Positions 24,346-35,603 of a DNA stretch of 64,000 bases are shown here, piece by piece; position 1 is the stretch's first letter, and each line of letters opens with the position of its first letter. The position numbers and the translations under genes were made by a program. The notes under the pieces are model-generated. The model saw only the letters and a program-made list of their open reading frames with translations, searched no databases and was not told the DNA's origin. This DNA comes from Trichobilharzia regenti (lineage: Eukaryota; Platyhelminthes; Trematoda; Strigeidida; Schistosomatidae), in the NCBI GenBank assembly GCA_944472135.2, contig OX235270.1, forward strand, positions 146,025,632 through 146,089,631. Reading direction: 5' to 3'.

Positions 24346-25152
24346 AAACTGTAGTTCTTGCTTTGTTCAAATTATGCATAACAGTTGGCAGATGATCTAA
24401 TTCATTTACCCATCCCACTTGACGACTACCATACTTCTATTTCGCTAACCAAGACAGCTAGCTGTATTCTGATAATCTCGGAAGATGATGAAGAACACCA
24501 CGATGTATGTCAGTGTAGAGAATTAGCGGATGTAATAGTCAGATTTTCGTAAACCGTTTACTAGCTATTTAGTCTTGTCTTCGTAAGAAATAGCAGGATA
24601 GAACTATGTAACTAACTTCAAGCTACGCGAGTTAATTTAGCCTAAACATGTTTTATTACTATTATTTCCTTTAATTTTGCTTGGGATGGACAAGAGCATA
24701 ATTCCGCGCCAGTTCTTGTATTGACTTAAGTCTAAACATGTAGGCCATTCTACTTAAACTTGTAACTTTATTTCACACAACCAATCTTCTTCGTTTAACA
24801 CACCAGTTTTCAAGTTATGTAAATGCTTAGTATGATTTTAAAATAAATTAGCAACCCGAAAGTGTTCTGATTAAGAGAAACTGATGAAATTTTCTCAAAA
24901 TATCTCTCTGTCAAGTGTATACCATTCAATACAGATATGTGGTTAAAGAAAAGGTCAAATCTGGCTAGTAAGTAAGTTAGTTAGTTAGTCATTCAGTTTG
25001 TGTTCTATTTGATAGTAAGGCTTACACAACCAACTTACTTGCCTTCTTGCATTGTTTAATTCTGTGTGCAATACTATTTTGTTGATTTTATTTACATTTC
25101 AATTTTGAACTCGAAATTATTCACAAGTAAAATCTGAATAAATTACTATTTT
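24346..25152. other. No gene seen
   Basis: AT-rich DNA with a short (AGTT)n-like run near 24970-24987. No coding or repeat family is recognised. Confidence 0.45.
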
Positions 25153-25487
25153 CAAGAATCGCTTTTTGAAGGATTCTATTTGCTTCAGGTTAGATCACGG
25201 ATTGATATTTAGTGACAGTACCATTGAAAACCAATTGGGAGTACTAAAGTAGTTGTTTCATCCTAGTTTGGGACTGATCAGCATTCGTACACAGTGAGTT
25301 TCGAACCCAGGACCTTCAGGCTACATGGCAAGCTAGCTGGTATACCATTCAGCCACTGCCGATGAGTCCTAAACTGGAATGAAACAAATGTCCAGTACTT
25401 TCTGTTGGCTTTCAGTAGTTCTTTCACTGATATTGATCCGCGGTCTAACCTGAAGCAAGTAGAAGCCCTAAAAATTAATTCTTGAAA
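25153..25487. mobile_element. Inverted pair of hammerhead repeats
   Basis: The left arm (about 25153-25270, minus) and right arm (about 25390-25487, plus) share 'tctaacctgaagcaa', 'gatattgatc' and 'ttggttttca'-like blocks in opposite orientation. The centre carries a hammerhead core on each strand. The minus copy has CTGATCA (G8 changed); the plus copy near 25356-25400 has CCGATGA (U4 changed). A tRNA-like arm with 'gtttcgaacccaggacc' lies between them. Confidence 0.72.
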
Positions 25488-25489
25488 AC

Positions 25490-25880
25490 TAAGCTGATGC
25501 TCGCTAGGGACTGGCTAAAGGACGAAGTTGCCTGGAGTAAGTTCTAGTAAGAAGTCGCGACCAGTGGGGTCCATCCGGTCGACAGTGAGGATAGAGTTCC
25601 CGCCGATGACACTGGTTGGTGGTAGCGATAAAATCATAAATTGGCAGAAGCTGGAATTCATGGGTTGGCCACTGAATCAGGTCCAAAGGGCTTGCTTAAT
25701 GATCTACGAGCTGGCTTGCCTTGAAACCGGAAGGTCCTGGATTCGAAATCCAGTGTGTGCGTACTGACGATGAGTCCTCAACTAGGATGAAACAGCTGTC
25801 CGGTACTTCCTGTTGGTTTTCAAAGGTTCTCTCACTGATGTTAGTCAGTGGTCAAACTCAAAAAACAAACTTCAAACTTC
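25490..25880 (+). mobile_element. tRNA-headed hammerhead repeat unit
   Basis: A nearly full unit: a left part with 'gccgatgacactggttgg', the 'ttggcagaagctggaattcatggg' block, a tRNA-like arm ('ggaaggtcctggattcgaaatcc'), a ribozyme motif, and a 3' part with 'ggttttcaaaggttctctcactgatg'. The Penelope-like nuclease sequence begins almost immediately after it. Confidence 0.72.
25761..25806 (+). ncRNA. Hammerhead ribozyme motif (core ACGATGA)
   Basis: Helix I GUAC(UG)/(CG)GUAC. The core ACGAUGA has C3 and U4 changed. Helix II is GUCC/GGAU with a UCAACUA loop, then GAAAC-AGCU-GUC as the minimal helix III and cleavage site. This is the minimal-helix-III form known from PLE-linked hammerheads. Confidence 0.6.
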
Positions 25881-26225
25881 ACTGTGCTTATACCAGTTTA
25901 CTTGCTCTTGGGGAGCTGAGTATATCGGCCGTATAATGCGCCAACTTGAAAAACGCGCTCGTGAATACTATCCAGCCTGGCTAGTAAAAGCAGAACGAAA
26001 ACGCGTATATAGTTCAGTGATAGAACATCTGGTCAATTCAGGACATTCAGTGCCATTCGAAAAATCCTTCAAAATAATATACAAGATTCGATCAAACCTA
26101 TCAAAGGGATCAAAATTAAGATATCCGGGCATAGCCCAGGCACTAGCTATCCAAAAGCTCAAACCCACGCTTCGCATCCAAAAGAAATGCATCCAACCCT
26201 TGTTCCTGCCGTGGCCATCATAAAT
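25860..26225 (+). mobile_element. Penelope-like element, GIY-YIG C-terminus
   Basis: A single open frame to the natural stop at 26221-26223 encodes LYQFTCSWGAEYIGRIMRQL, then IEHLVNSGHSVPFEKSFKII, then AQALAIQKLKP and a final LFLPWPS. One Cys of the usual CxCG pair is Trp here. No RT part is present. Confidence 0.85.
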
Positions 26226-27061
26226 AGGTAATTCATCTAAGGGTGACTATTCCGTTGACTTTCCTATCCAAACTTCCTGTTTATTCATCTTATTTTCAAG
26301 TTTTTCTTAATCCCTATTTACACTACCATATATTCATATTTGAACTTCCTGTCTATTTCGTTATTTTATTATTTCTACATATATAATCCCTAACTGCATA
26401 AGCACTTATTCGTCACGTTAGTTATGATCTTAGTAGATTTTTTATCCAAACATACTGTCTATTGTTGTTGTTTCTGCATTTCTAACCCCCAGTCGCACAA
26501 CATGTCAATCTTCTCAGTAATTATGATGCTACTTTGTCTGAGCTTAATCATTCCCCTGTTTATTATCACATTTTAGTTCTTATTTGTAATTTTATTAATC
26601 TAACCTATAATCTAATTATTCTGGAACTTTCCTTCCCATCTACTATATAAATACACGAATGTACAGCCTTGTCGTTGATGATTTCATTGAAAAGGAAATT
26701 TTCTTCGCTGCAACTGTCTTTTTATTCCCTATGATCAATATAATAAGGGGAACCGGTTGTATGGAAAGCGATATTTCCTGTGTCGAACATTAGTAATGGT
26801 GTTTTACTAACTCGAAATGACAACATATCACCTATTTACTGCTCACGTTGTAGTTTACTGACCAAGTGAGTTAGGTTGAGTACTCACTTCAGCCTAGCGC
26901 CTATAACTATTGGTGAATAATCTTCAAATAATTTTGTTTTAGTGAAAACCTTTGATTTCTAAAGTGGAAATACATTTCTTCCTCACCACTGCTACATACG
27001 AGTACTTTCTTTAAAAAAAGGAGTCATTAACTTATGAGTTGTGTTCATGTTTACTATTTTA
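26226..27061. other. No gene; possible PLE 3' non-coding region
   Basis: T/C-rich DNA following the PLE stop, probably partly its 3' untranslated region. 'ctatataaatacacgaatgtacag' near 26643 looks like an internal start or terminal-repeat segment, but I see no second copy here to prove it. Confidence 0.4.
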
Positions 27062-27600
27062 CTATTGTGTTCAAGATTATTATCATTATTATTATTATTA
27101 TTACCTTTCCATTGTGTTCCGAGTGGAACGAACATAGGGCTTCAGCAGTACATCTTCCTTTTTTCCGGTTCTCTATAGTCTTTTTCACTTGATTTCACCA
27201 TTATTCACAGGCTCTCAGCTCCTCCTTACACAACTTTCTCAATGTTACCCTTGGACTAACGCTAAAATCGTCGTATCTCATTTAGTTTCCACTAGAGAAT
27301 CAGCCTGACGCGTTTCTCCACTCAACAGTCTCCTTAGCGTATAACCGATCCATCCCCACTTTAAATGCTTTCAGTGACTAACTGTCTGTCTTGCTTTTCC
27401 GACTGTGTCTTTAATGTCATCATCCATGTCTCCTGTATTTGGAACGACACTGCCTACAAAGGTGAAATAGCTGAGCTCGTTCAGATTTCTCTCCTTGATA
27501 GGGATTGGTGCTTGATGTTGCTTTTTTCGTTGATGGTGAGATATCTTCATCACCCCTCCACCCTCGGAACCGGCCTCTTTTGATAACCTTTTGGTTTTCA
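27062..27600 (-). mobile_element. LINE-A copy, minus strand
   Basis: (ATT)n tail at about 27079-27101, then 'gttccgagtggaacgaacatagggcttcagcag'. The upstream end covers the TFVGSVVPNTGDMDDDIKDT region (equivalent to FTYLGSIVSTTGG) near 27430-27500. Confidence 0.75.
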
Positions 27601-28084
27601 CATGTTAATCTTCAAGTTTGTATGACATTAGACATAAATAATTCGGAAACAGAAAGATTGAGCGAAGAAATATTTACTTTTCGATTAGATCCTCATCTTT
27701 GGCTCTACTCTAATATATATAGCATTTTAATTACAATATAACAGTTTGCCAATCAAGTGGCGATAAGTTTGTTAACAATAATTAAACAGTGTCAATGGGT
27801 TAATAGTTAACGAAGAAAATCAATACAGATTTAAAAAGTGGAAATGGATAGAATAAATTAATTTTACAAGAATAACACGTAAATTAAAGATAAAGTGGTC
27901 AAAATAAATAAAATAAATAATCTAGACAAATAACAATAAAATAATAAATAAATAATTCGTACTGTCCAGATCTTCCAGTGTCCTCTTGTCGGTTCACTGT
28001 ATGTCATTCTTCTCTCTCTCCCTCTCTCTCTACTCGCAGTCTGTTCTATAATCCAGTCTACCAGAATCAGGAATATTATTCGTT
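27601..28084. other. No gene seen
   Basis: AT-rich with a (TC)n run near 28010-28030. No feature recognised. Confidence 0.45.
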
Positions 28085-29105
28085 ATATTAGGTGCCTCTA
28101 CTGTCTTCAATGATTTTCCTTATTGCAGTAGATTTGATAATGCGACAGACAGCATGCAACGAGGAAACAGTTATAAAATGGACCCACAAAAAAAAGAACT
28201 TGGAGGATCTGGACTTCGCCGATGATATATGTCTGATTTCCCACAAACTGAAAGATATGCAAGTGAAAAGCAACAAGTTGGCAGAAGAAGCATCCAGAGA
28301 AGATACGATTTCAGGCGAACACAGAGAAAACAGTTGTGGTGATGAAGATTCCTGGCCAACACCAGCAGCAACACCAGCAATAACAACAACAACAGACAAC
28401 AATCAGCCAGCATAAATGGGAGGAACCTGAAAGAAACAGCCTCCTTTACCTACCTACCTAACGGCCTGGAAAGCATCGTTTCAACTACTGGCGGACGGAA
28501 CTGATGAGGATATCAAAGCAGCGAGAATCAGGAAAGGAAGACAAGCTTTCATTACTGTCAAGTCTGTGTGGAGGTCAACAGAACTGCTCAGCATGCAAAT
28601 GAAAATTAGATCCGGATTTTCAACTCCAATGTGAAGTCAGTGCTACTTGTCACACGTATCTGAGACTTGCACTGCGCGTCACGAAGGCCACTTCGAACAA
28701 ACTACACACCTTCTTCAACAGCTGTCTTCACCCTATGCTACCCAAGATCAAATGACAAGCCAGAAAAGATCCGCAGTAGTGGGAGGGATCTCTGGCAATG
28801 AACAAATCAACCCAGCAGGAACCGATTGTGCAACAAATCAGCAGACAGAAATCGAGATGGATTGGCCATACTCTGAGGAAACAAACCATCAAGTGACATG
28901 GCTAGACAAGCCATTGCTCGAGTGGAACCCGAAAGGGAAGCGAGTGGCGAGTTGGTCGTCAGCTCGAGGGTGGGGTGACATGGAGGAGGAGGTGATGTGA
29001 AGAGGAGATGAAAGCATGTGGGTGGCAGTCTTGGAGCCAGGTGAAAATGTTGGCAGAGAACCGAACGCAATGGAGACGATGGGCTGAAACCCTATGTTCC
29101 TCTGT
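28085..29105 (+). mobile_element. LINE-A copy, longest coding part
   Basis: Extends further 5' than the other copies. The frame at 28092-28415 encodes LLSSMIFLIAVDLIMRQT and the palm motif LDFADDICLISHKLKD, then a linker ending in a Thr/Asn/Gln-rich run. The ITVKSVWRST-like and ETCTARHEGHF segments follow in shifted frames. The final tail is cut after 'ccctatgttcctctg'. The FADD box is the RT catalytic motif. Frameshifts make it inactive. Confidence 0.84.
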
Positions 29106-29407
29106 TTTATAATCCCGTGTATAGCTCTAGTTTCCAGCATATTATGTCATTTCTACAATCACTTTTGTAGTAATTCATTGGATTTTTCAGGTTTATTTGC
29201 TTTTAGAAGTTTGTTTCGCTTAAAAGGATTAAAGGAAGCATCAAAGGGTAACATTTAGATTGTTTGTGTTGCGTGAAATACTATAGGCACTGATTAAATT
29301 CATATCTATATGAGGTCAATCTATACTAGAGATTAACTCAGACTGCTTATTTTATGAATAGCATTATAAAATACGTCATATTTGGAGGTACCTAATAGCA
29401 GATATTG

Positions 29408-29640
29408 TGTCAGTGGTACGGTGGTAGAATGCCCGACAACCATCCTTGTGGTCTAGGGTCCCATCCTCAGCCCACGCACTCTTAAACTTGGCTAAGCAGG
29501 TAATAAGAGTGGTAAAGAGGGAAGGCTGGGAGGCGCCTAGCAACCTCACCACGTTAAAACAAGACACCAGTGTTACCGAAACTTCAAGCCTTTGGCTTGA
29601 AGCCCTTTGTTCTACTAGGAAAGTAAAGGAATTGAAATAA
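29408..29640 (+). mobile_element. SINE-1 copy
   Basis: Diverged head ('gtcagtggtacggtggtagaatgc', weak B-box) followed by the SINE-1 tail with 'cttcaagcctttggcttgaagccc'. It faces the next copy tail to tail. Confidence 0.72.
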
Positions 29641-29689
29641 TAATGTCAAATAATTACTTCCACTTCTTCATGAATATATATATATATAT

Positions 29690-29925
29690 AGGTTCCTTTG
29701 CGTCCCGAGCGGAATATAAAGATGCAAGCTTAATCTTTGAGGTTTCAGCAGCGGTGATGTTTTACGAGGTGGGGGTTGCTAGCCTCAGGCTCAACTTTTC
29801 CGCTTTACTGGGCTACTACCGGTTTGGCGAGGTCTAGGAGAGCATCGATCAAGAATCGAACTATAATCACACGCATGACTGGTGGGTATTCCACCAATTG
29901 TATCATACACCTTCAAAAGCTCGAT
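29690..29925 (-). mobile_element. SINE-1 copy, minus strand
   Basis: Tail starts 'ggttcctttgcgtcccgagcggaat' after a short (TA)n. The head, with a poor B-box ('gaatcgaac' on the plus strand), ends near 29925. It forms an inverted pair with 29408-29640. Confidence 0.7.
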
Positions 29926-31255
29926 CAATCGTAAATACTAACAGACGCCATCTGTCTGTCAGTCGTTACCAGCAGTGTCACTACAACAATAGGAACGTCA
30001 AAATGAAAAGTCCCTTAAGAACAAGGAACAATTATCAAGGAACGAACGCAACATAACATTTATTTAACAATATTGAACATAAGATCAACAACTCATATGT
30101 ATATTTTTGTCTATCTGTAAATTAACTAATCTCGTAAACAACAATTATTTCAATCTTCATTTGTTTTTCAGTTCCAGGTTCACCTATAGATACAGCTGTG
30201 AATATTTATTTTGTATATGTGTGTGCAGGAGATTGTATTAACTGTGCACTCGTGCGTGCGTGCGTGTGTATGTGTGCCTGTGTGTGTTTGCGTGTAAGTG
30301 AGTGAGTGTGAACGTGCTGGTGTGTACTCATGTCAATAAATTCGCTTTTAATTTAAAAAGAACCCGCTCAAATTTAAAGTATACAAAATATTATGTACAA
30401 AATTGATATATAGGAAGTGAAATAAGTAGTATCATGGAAGAAGAAGAAGAAAATGAAGCAATTCGGAGCAAAATACAAAGTTTCATTCAGTAATTCAATT
30501 TTTGCTCTTCTTCCAACATGTTTTTTATCCAGTTATCTATCTATTCACCTTCAGAGTATTCATTCATTCATTCATTGATTCGAGTTATATAGACAGAAAA
30601 CCACCGTATGAAGCGAATACATGAAAGGTGCCCACATTAGCCCTCCAACCAGTATGTTTTTGCATATACATATATTTAGAGAGAGAGAGAGAGATGGAAA
30701 GAGAGAAAAATGAACAGGAGACGTGTTAAACAAAGAACAGAAAGGCGGTGGTTATTTGGTCATTTTGGTGATAAAACGAGAAGAAGAAGAAGAAGGCGAA
30801 GAGCAAATAAACTGATGACAACAACATGCCGGATTTAAAATACGGAGAGACACAGAGAGAAAGAGTGGAATAATGCTCAAACAGCCTGTCAACAAAGTCT
30901 TCACAATATATGCTTGTCTTTCATTATGAAAAATTCAGTTATCTTTCTGATTTTATAAATACGCTTGCATTGGATTTACTTTCATCCACAGAAGAAGGAG
31001 AAAAAAAGTTTATATTATAGTAACTGAAAAGATTACATGGAAACCGAATGGTAAACGTATAAAGAAATCGTTCTGGAGAAAAGGTGTACCACTCTAATAT
31101 TATTATTATTATCATTGTAGATAAGAATCAGTGATTAGGATTTCTCCTGGATATACACACTGAAGTTATGTTATGCGTGCGTGCGTCAAGACGTGCAAGT
31201 TACTCATTCCCACTTGTTAGATTTCTTTTTCTTTTTGGCGTTGTTATCGATTTAG
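29926..31255 (-). other. Region 3' of the zinc-finger gene (probable 3' UTR)
   Basis: No separate gene. Part is probably the 3' untranslated region of the zinc-finger gene, with AATAAA on the minus strand at 30210-30205 and 30064-30059. Contains GT, GA and AGA simple repeats near 30240-30300, 30677-30695 and 30778-30796. Confidence 0.45.
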
Positions 31256-32263
31256 TTAAATGGTTGAAAGAGTTTTTGTAAACGAATTGACTGGCATGAA
31301 TAAAGGTCTTCCAAGCGATCGAGATGTGGGCATAATTGGATTCGAAATCGATGAAGCAATAGAAGAACACATTGGTAGCGATGACGGTGATAGTGATGGT
31401 GACGATGAGAGGATCACCGATGACTGAGAAACAATTGAAGCTGGATAACAACAAGTAGAAGGAGTTATTTCCATGGGTTCAGTAAAAGTCATTGAATTTA
31501 TTGATTTATACTGATTATTATTATTATTTGGTTGGATGCCGTAGATGATTTCATTTTGAGTTTCAGGCCATGAATTAGTAGTATTTACAGACTCTGTACT
31601 TCCCATGGATGAGGACACAGCCAAAATATTATTTGGTGATAGGGCAAACACATTATTGAATGTATTTAATGGTGCAGACTTCAAGCTACCGTTTGATGCC
31701 GCCAGATTGTTTATTTGAAAGATAAGATTCTGAGAGTTGTATAGTTCTAGTTGTGTTTTAAACAAATTCATAACTGATTCACACTCAGAAACTGGATGTT
31801 TCTGTTTTAAGTGTAGCATAAATTCACTAGGCTGAATAAAAGCTTCTCCATCTAAGCATAAAGGGCAAAATATCTGAGTTGGGAAGATAGATGCAGTGGA
31901 TTTAATCGGTGGTGTAAAAAGCTTGCCACCATTTGTAAGCGAATCATTCTTCTGATTTTCTGAGATGTATTGAACTTCATTATTCATAGGAGAAAGGATA
32001 CTGATATCATTCACACGGAGGGCAGTATTAGAAATAGAAGAAGAAGAAGAGTCCTCTCCTAGAAATTTACTAACTGCATTACGTTGTTTCATTGACCGTT
32101 GTTTCGCCCTTCGCCGCATTTCTTTTTGTCGATGGTGTAAGTTGTATGATTTTGTCACAATGTTCACAGAATGACGAGGAGTAATAATTGCCCTATCGGC
32201 TTGACACTCCGATATCTCTGATTCATTTTTTGACCAGTTCACTTTTCGCTCACAACGTTTATC
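31256..32263 (-). CDS. Zinc-finger protein, last coding exon (residues 1506-1840)
   Basis: This is the 3' coding exon of the zinc-finger gene. It starts at 32263 after a TTTTTCAG acceptor in phase 0, matching the phase-0 donor at 41091, and ends at a TAA (31258-31256). A Lys/Arg-rich run near residues 1550-1566 (motifs such as RRRAKQR) looks like a nuclear localisation signal. A sixth finger lies near 1638-1661. It is divergent: C-x2-C-x14-H-x4-H, without the CNKYFL core. The tail is Ser/Asn/Pro-rich, and the last residues are mildly hydrophobic. Downstream on the minus strand, AATAAA occurs at 30210-30205 and 30064-30059; either could be a poly(A) signal, but this is unproven. The total joined length of 5523 bases is an exact multiple of three. 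Confidence 0.85.
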   Translation of the reverse strand, partial: DKRCERKVNWSKNESEISECQADRAIITPRHSVNIVTKSYNLHHRQKEMRRRAKQRSMKQRNAVSKFLGEDSSSSSISNTALRVNDISILSPMNNEVQYISENQKNDSLTNGGKLFTPPIKSTASIFPTQIFCPLCLDGEAFIQPSEFMLHLKQKHPVSECESVMNLFKTQLELYNSQNLIFQINNLAASNGSLKSAPLNTFNNVFALSPNNILAVSSSMGSTESVNTTNSWPETQNEIIYGIQPNNNNNQYKSINSMTFTEPMEITPSTCCYPASIVSQSSVILSSSPSLSPSSLPMCSSIASSISNPIMPTSRSLGRPLFMPVNSFTKTLSTI

Positions 32264-32460
32264 CTGAAAAATTATTAAAAAATAATAACAATAATAAACA
32301 TAGTTATGAGTGGTCTAAGAGTAAGCAAAAAGACTAACGTTGGTTTCTGTTACAAATGAAGTTCACCGCTGAACACAGAAGTCTCCAGTGGGATCACCAC
32401 TGGGTCCCCTGTTAGCTGTTTGTTTCTCAACTGAGTCAAACTGTCGGCCATTTCGACATT

Positions 32461-32655
32461 TGTGCGTCGGTGGCACAGTGGTTAGGACTCTCGCCGATCA
32501 TGCACATGGTCCGGAGTTCGATCCTCTGCTGACTCACACCTGATATCTATGGTCGGCCTGCAAAATTTGGGCTACCGATATCACATGCTGGAAATTCCAT
32601 ACCTGTACCAAAACATAAGCTGTGGAATCAAGCTGTAATCAAAAAAATAAATAAC
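32461..32655 (+). mobile_element. SINE-2 copy
   Basis: Head 'gtgcgtcggtggcacagtggttagg' with B-box 'ggagttcgatcc', then the SINE-2 tail ('ctgatatctatggtcggcctgc') ending 'gtggaatcaagctgtaatc' and an A-rich tract. PLE reverse-transcriptase sequence starts immediately downstream. Confidence 0.82.
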
Positions 32656-32659
32656 ATTT

Positions 32660-33585
32660 ATAAAAGATATTCAGACGACACTTTCGTCATCTGCGATAAT
32701 AATGTAATTCTTGATGATGTCTTGTTTGCTTTCAACATCTGCCATCCTTCTTTACAATTCACCATAGAAAAGAAATCTGAATTAAGTATTCCGTTTCTTG
32801 ATGTGTACCTTGGTAAACGTAATGACGTATGTCTCAAAAGATATATTCACCGGAAACGTACATGGAACGGGTGCCTATTTCCGGGGGAAGGAACCTAATT
32901 CATTCACTCTGTTTTAGGATAAGGAAAATTTGTAGTTCTGATTGCGTTGACTCAGAACTTGAATTCTTAAAAGCCACGCTAGCAGAAAACAGTTACCCTA
33001 ACCGATTTATTGACAGCAACATGAGAGATAAGCAGTCGAAACTAACTGGTCACAAACTCAGTTCCAAAGAAAACCTTATTCATGAACTTGGAATTCAAAG
33101 GTGATAAAGCTTCAGATATGCACAAAAATCGTCTCTCTAAAGCAGTAAGACGCTTTTTGCAGCAAAATTACATATGACGTTCACTAGCCGCAAGTTGTTC
33201 TCTACCTCTTTAAAGGATAAGCTCCCCTTGCCGCCTCTATGTGCATCTATCAGTTCAGCTGCTCTTGCGGAGCAAGGTATATTGATCGTAGTCAGAGGGC
33301 GCTTTCCACACGGATACGATAATATATTCCAGCATGGTTTTACAAGGGATAAAGGAAGTGTGTGCGAAGCTTTATTCTTGAACACCTGATCGACTTCTAT
33401 CACATGGTCAACCCTGACCATGGTTTTATGATCATATATAGAATCCATGCTAAATTCCCGCGTTTTCTTCGTTACAGACTTCTAAAGACAGCGGAGGCCT
33501 TGGCAATTCATGACTTTAAGCCAACCAGACCTTTGTGTACAAAAGAAGTACGTACAATCCCTAGTTCTGCCTTGGCCGTATAGGG
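32660..33585 (+). mobile_element. Penelope-like element, RT C-terminus and GIY-YIG
   Basis: Begins at the RT catalytic box (RYSDDTFVICD). It continues with LSIPFLDVYLGKRN and IHRKRTWNG, a linker with ENSYPNRFIDSN, and a nuclease core MCIYQFSCSCGARYIDRSQ near 33240-33290. C-terminal segments are SFILEHLIDF and LLKTAEALAIHDFKP, with a stop at 33581-33583. At least four frameshifts or stops mark it as dead. Confidence 0.83.
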
Positions 33586-34261
33586 ACAGATATTTATTCA
33601 TCTTGTTTATTTAGTTATTCTATGTACTTTTCCTTTATTACTACGATCATTATTATTATCACTTCTATTATTACTATTCTCACCCTGAATTGTTTCCACT
33701 TGTCATTCTAAACCCAAAATTATTAATTTTTAAATTTTTTATTTTTACAATATTGAATTCTAATCTTTAATTATATGTAACGCCCTGAAATTCGGCAACT
33801 TTTATTGTGTTAAATAAAGCGGGACTTTGCAAACTGAAAAATTCCTGTCTCCATACTAACCGACAGAATTTCTCATAGAATATAAAACAATCCCTTCCTT
33901 CTCTGAGCCAGGCAGCTTAATTGTGACACTTTCATTGTCCACCTAGACAACATCTTCAACAATCCAGCGAAAAAAATACACGCACACACAGTGATTACAA
34001 GCAAACATCGACAGAAAAAATTTTTTTTAATTAGTATTCGTTTGTGCTGTTGATAATTAGCTTAGCGATTTTATTAACCCATAAATTTTTTCACTTTGAA
34101 ATTTTTCACACACAACTTCCAGTGGAAGGTTATTCACATGCATTGTTGTCCACGTGAGGATATTTACACAGAATAGACAAAAACAAAACTGTATTCGTGT
34201 AAACATTATTTTAGTAAACAGAAATATTTTATGTAAATGCTTAACAAAATAATTGATATAA
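33586..34261. other. No gene; possible PLE 3' region
   Basis: AT-rich and non-coding. It may hold the 3' untranslated part of the preceding PLE. Confidence 0.4.
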
Positions 34262-35603
34262 GTGTAAAACTTGGGCACTGGGGTAGACTATGACACCTTA
34301 TAGATAAGATTTTATTTTGATAAACTGTCACACAGTGTTGTTCTACAGTAATATTTACAGATGACCACGTTTCGAACACTCTACCACAGTGTCCAAGTTT
34401 TATACTTATATAAACTATTTATTATCCTGTGATTTGACAGGTAATAATGTCTCCCATATCTCTGATATTTGCTTTGAGTCAGTCTTTCTCTCCATCTACC
34501 TTTATTACTTTCTAGGATTTTGGATATGTCCCACCCACCTTATTGTACTGTTGTGCGGTGTAATTGCTGAGCTTTTTTCTAAATTACTCATCTTCTCGGG
34601 GTCAACCATTCTTACCTTAGCTAAATTCTTATGTTCCGACAATCTGACTACTCCTGATCTACTGGTTTGACCAACCTATGTAGTTGACTTAACTCAGAGA
34701 CATTGCAAAATATTCTGTTGATTTAGATTATTTTGTTTAATTGAGTCCACCGACAGGGTTCTCCAACCTATAGAGCTTATCTCTGAGTGAGTTTGTAGGT
34801 TTGTAGGCCACCCTAATTCCTGACTTATTGAGAATCTTTATATGGTATAAAAGTAGATGCCTTATATTATCTCTTATTTATGTTATCACTACTAATTTCA
34901 ACATTATTATTATTTGGCTTTCGGCCTTTTTCGATCTTCCTGATGAATTTTATAGGATAGTTGGTTATTTAACACCAACGCCTCTTCTATCTGTCTCACT
35001 TCATTGTTTACGTCATTTCTTCTACCACTTAGTGCTATTGCTGGGTTTGTTAAACACTTAACTAAGCCTGCCTTTACAGATAACAGATGAGATGAATTAA
35101 AGCCTGAATATCTATTAGCAGAATGCGTTGGCTTTTTATAAACGCTAGTGTACAGTCTAACTTCTTCTGTGCAAATACTAGAGGTATAGAAGATATTATT
35201 ATCACCAGTCAAATCAGAGGACAACAAATAATGCTAAAATGTATTTTTCAATTCAAATCATAGCATTTTAACAAGTTACATATTTTAACTATAAAAACAC
35301 TCGTCTTATTTCCCATCTGATTGTATTCTATTGATAACACTAATATTGTTTCCAAAGGTACTTTATTTTATACTGAATTTTATTCAAATACCTAATCATC
35401 AATCTTTACTCATGTATATAAATGAAGCAAGAAAATTGTGTGAGTAGTGCCTTGATGTGATCATGAGCAATAATTTGTGCTTGAAACGTGGTCATCAGTT
35501 AATATTACTGTATAACAACACTGTGTGATTTATCAAAATAAAATCTTATCCATAATGGAGCTATACTCTACCACAGTGCACAAGTTCTATTCTTATATCA
35601 AAG
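34262..35603 (-). mobile_element. Penelope-like element with inverted terminal repeats
   Basis: The minus-strand frame at 34910-35227 encodes a PLE RT tail (EVRLYTSVYKKPTHSANRY, SHLLSVKAGLVKCL). Downstream on that strand a degraded nuclease reads VGQTSRSGVVRLSEHKN near 34610-34690. About 110 bp at 34264-34370 matches 35483-35600 in opposite orientation ('gaaacgtggtcatc...ataaaatcttatc...agttttacactt'). Inverted as well as direct terminal repeats are known for PLEs. A third short piece of the same repeat (34376-34408) faces the left arm. Confidence 0.7.
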
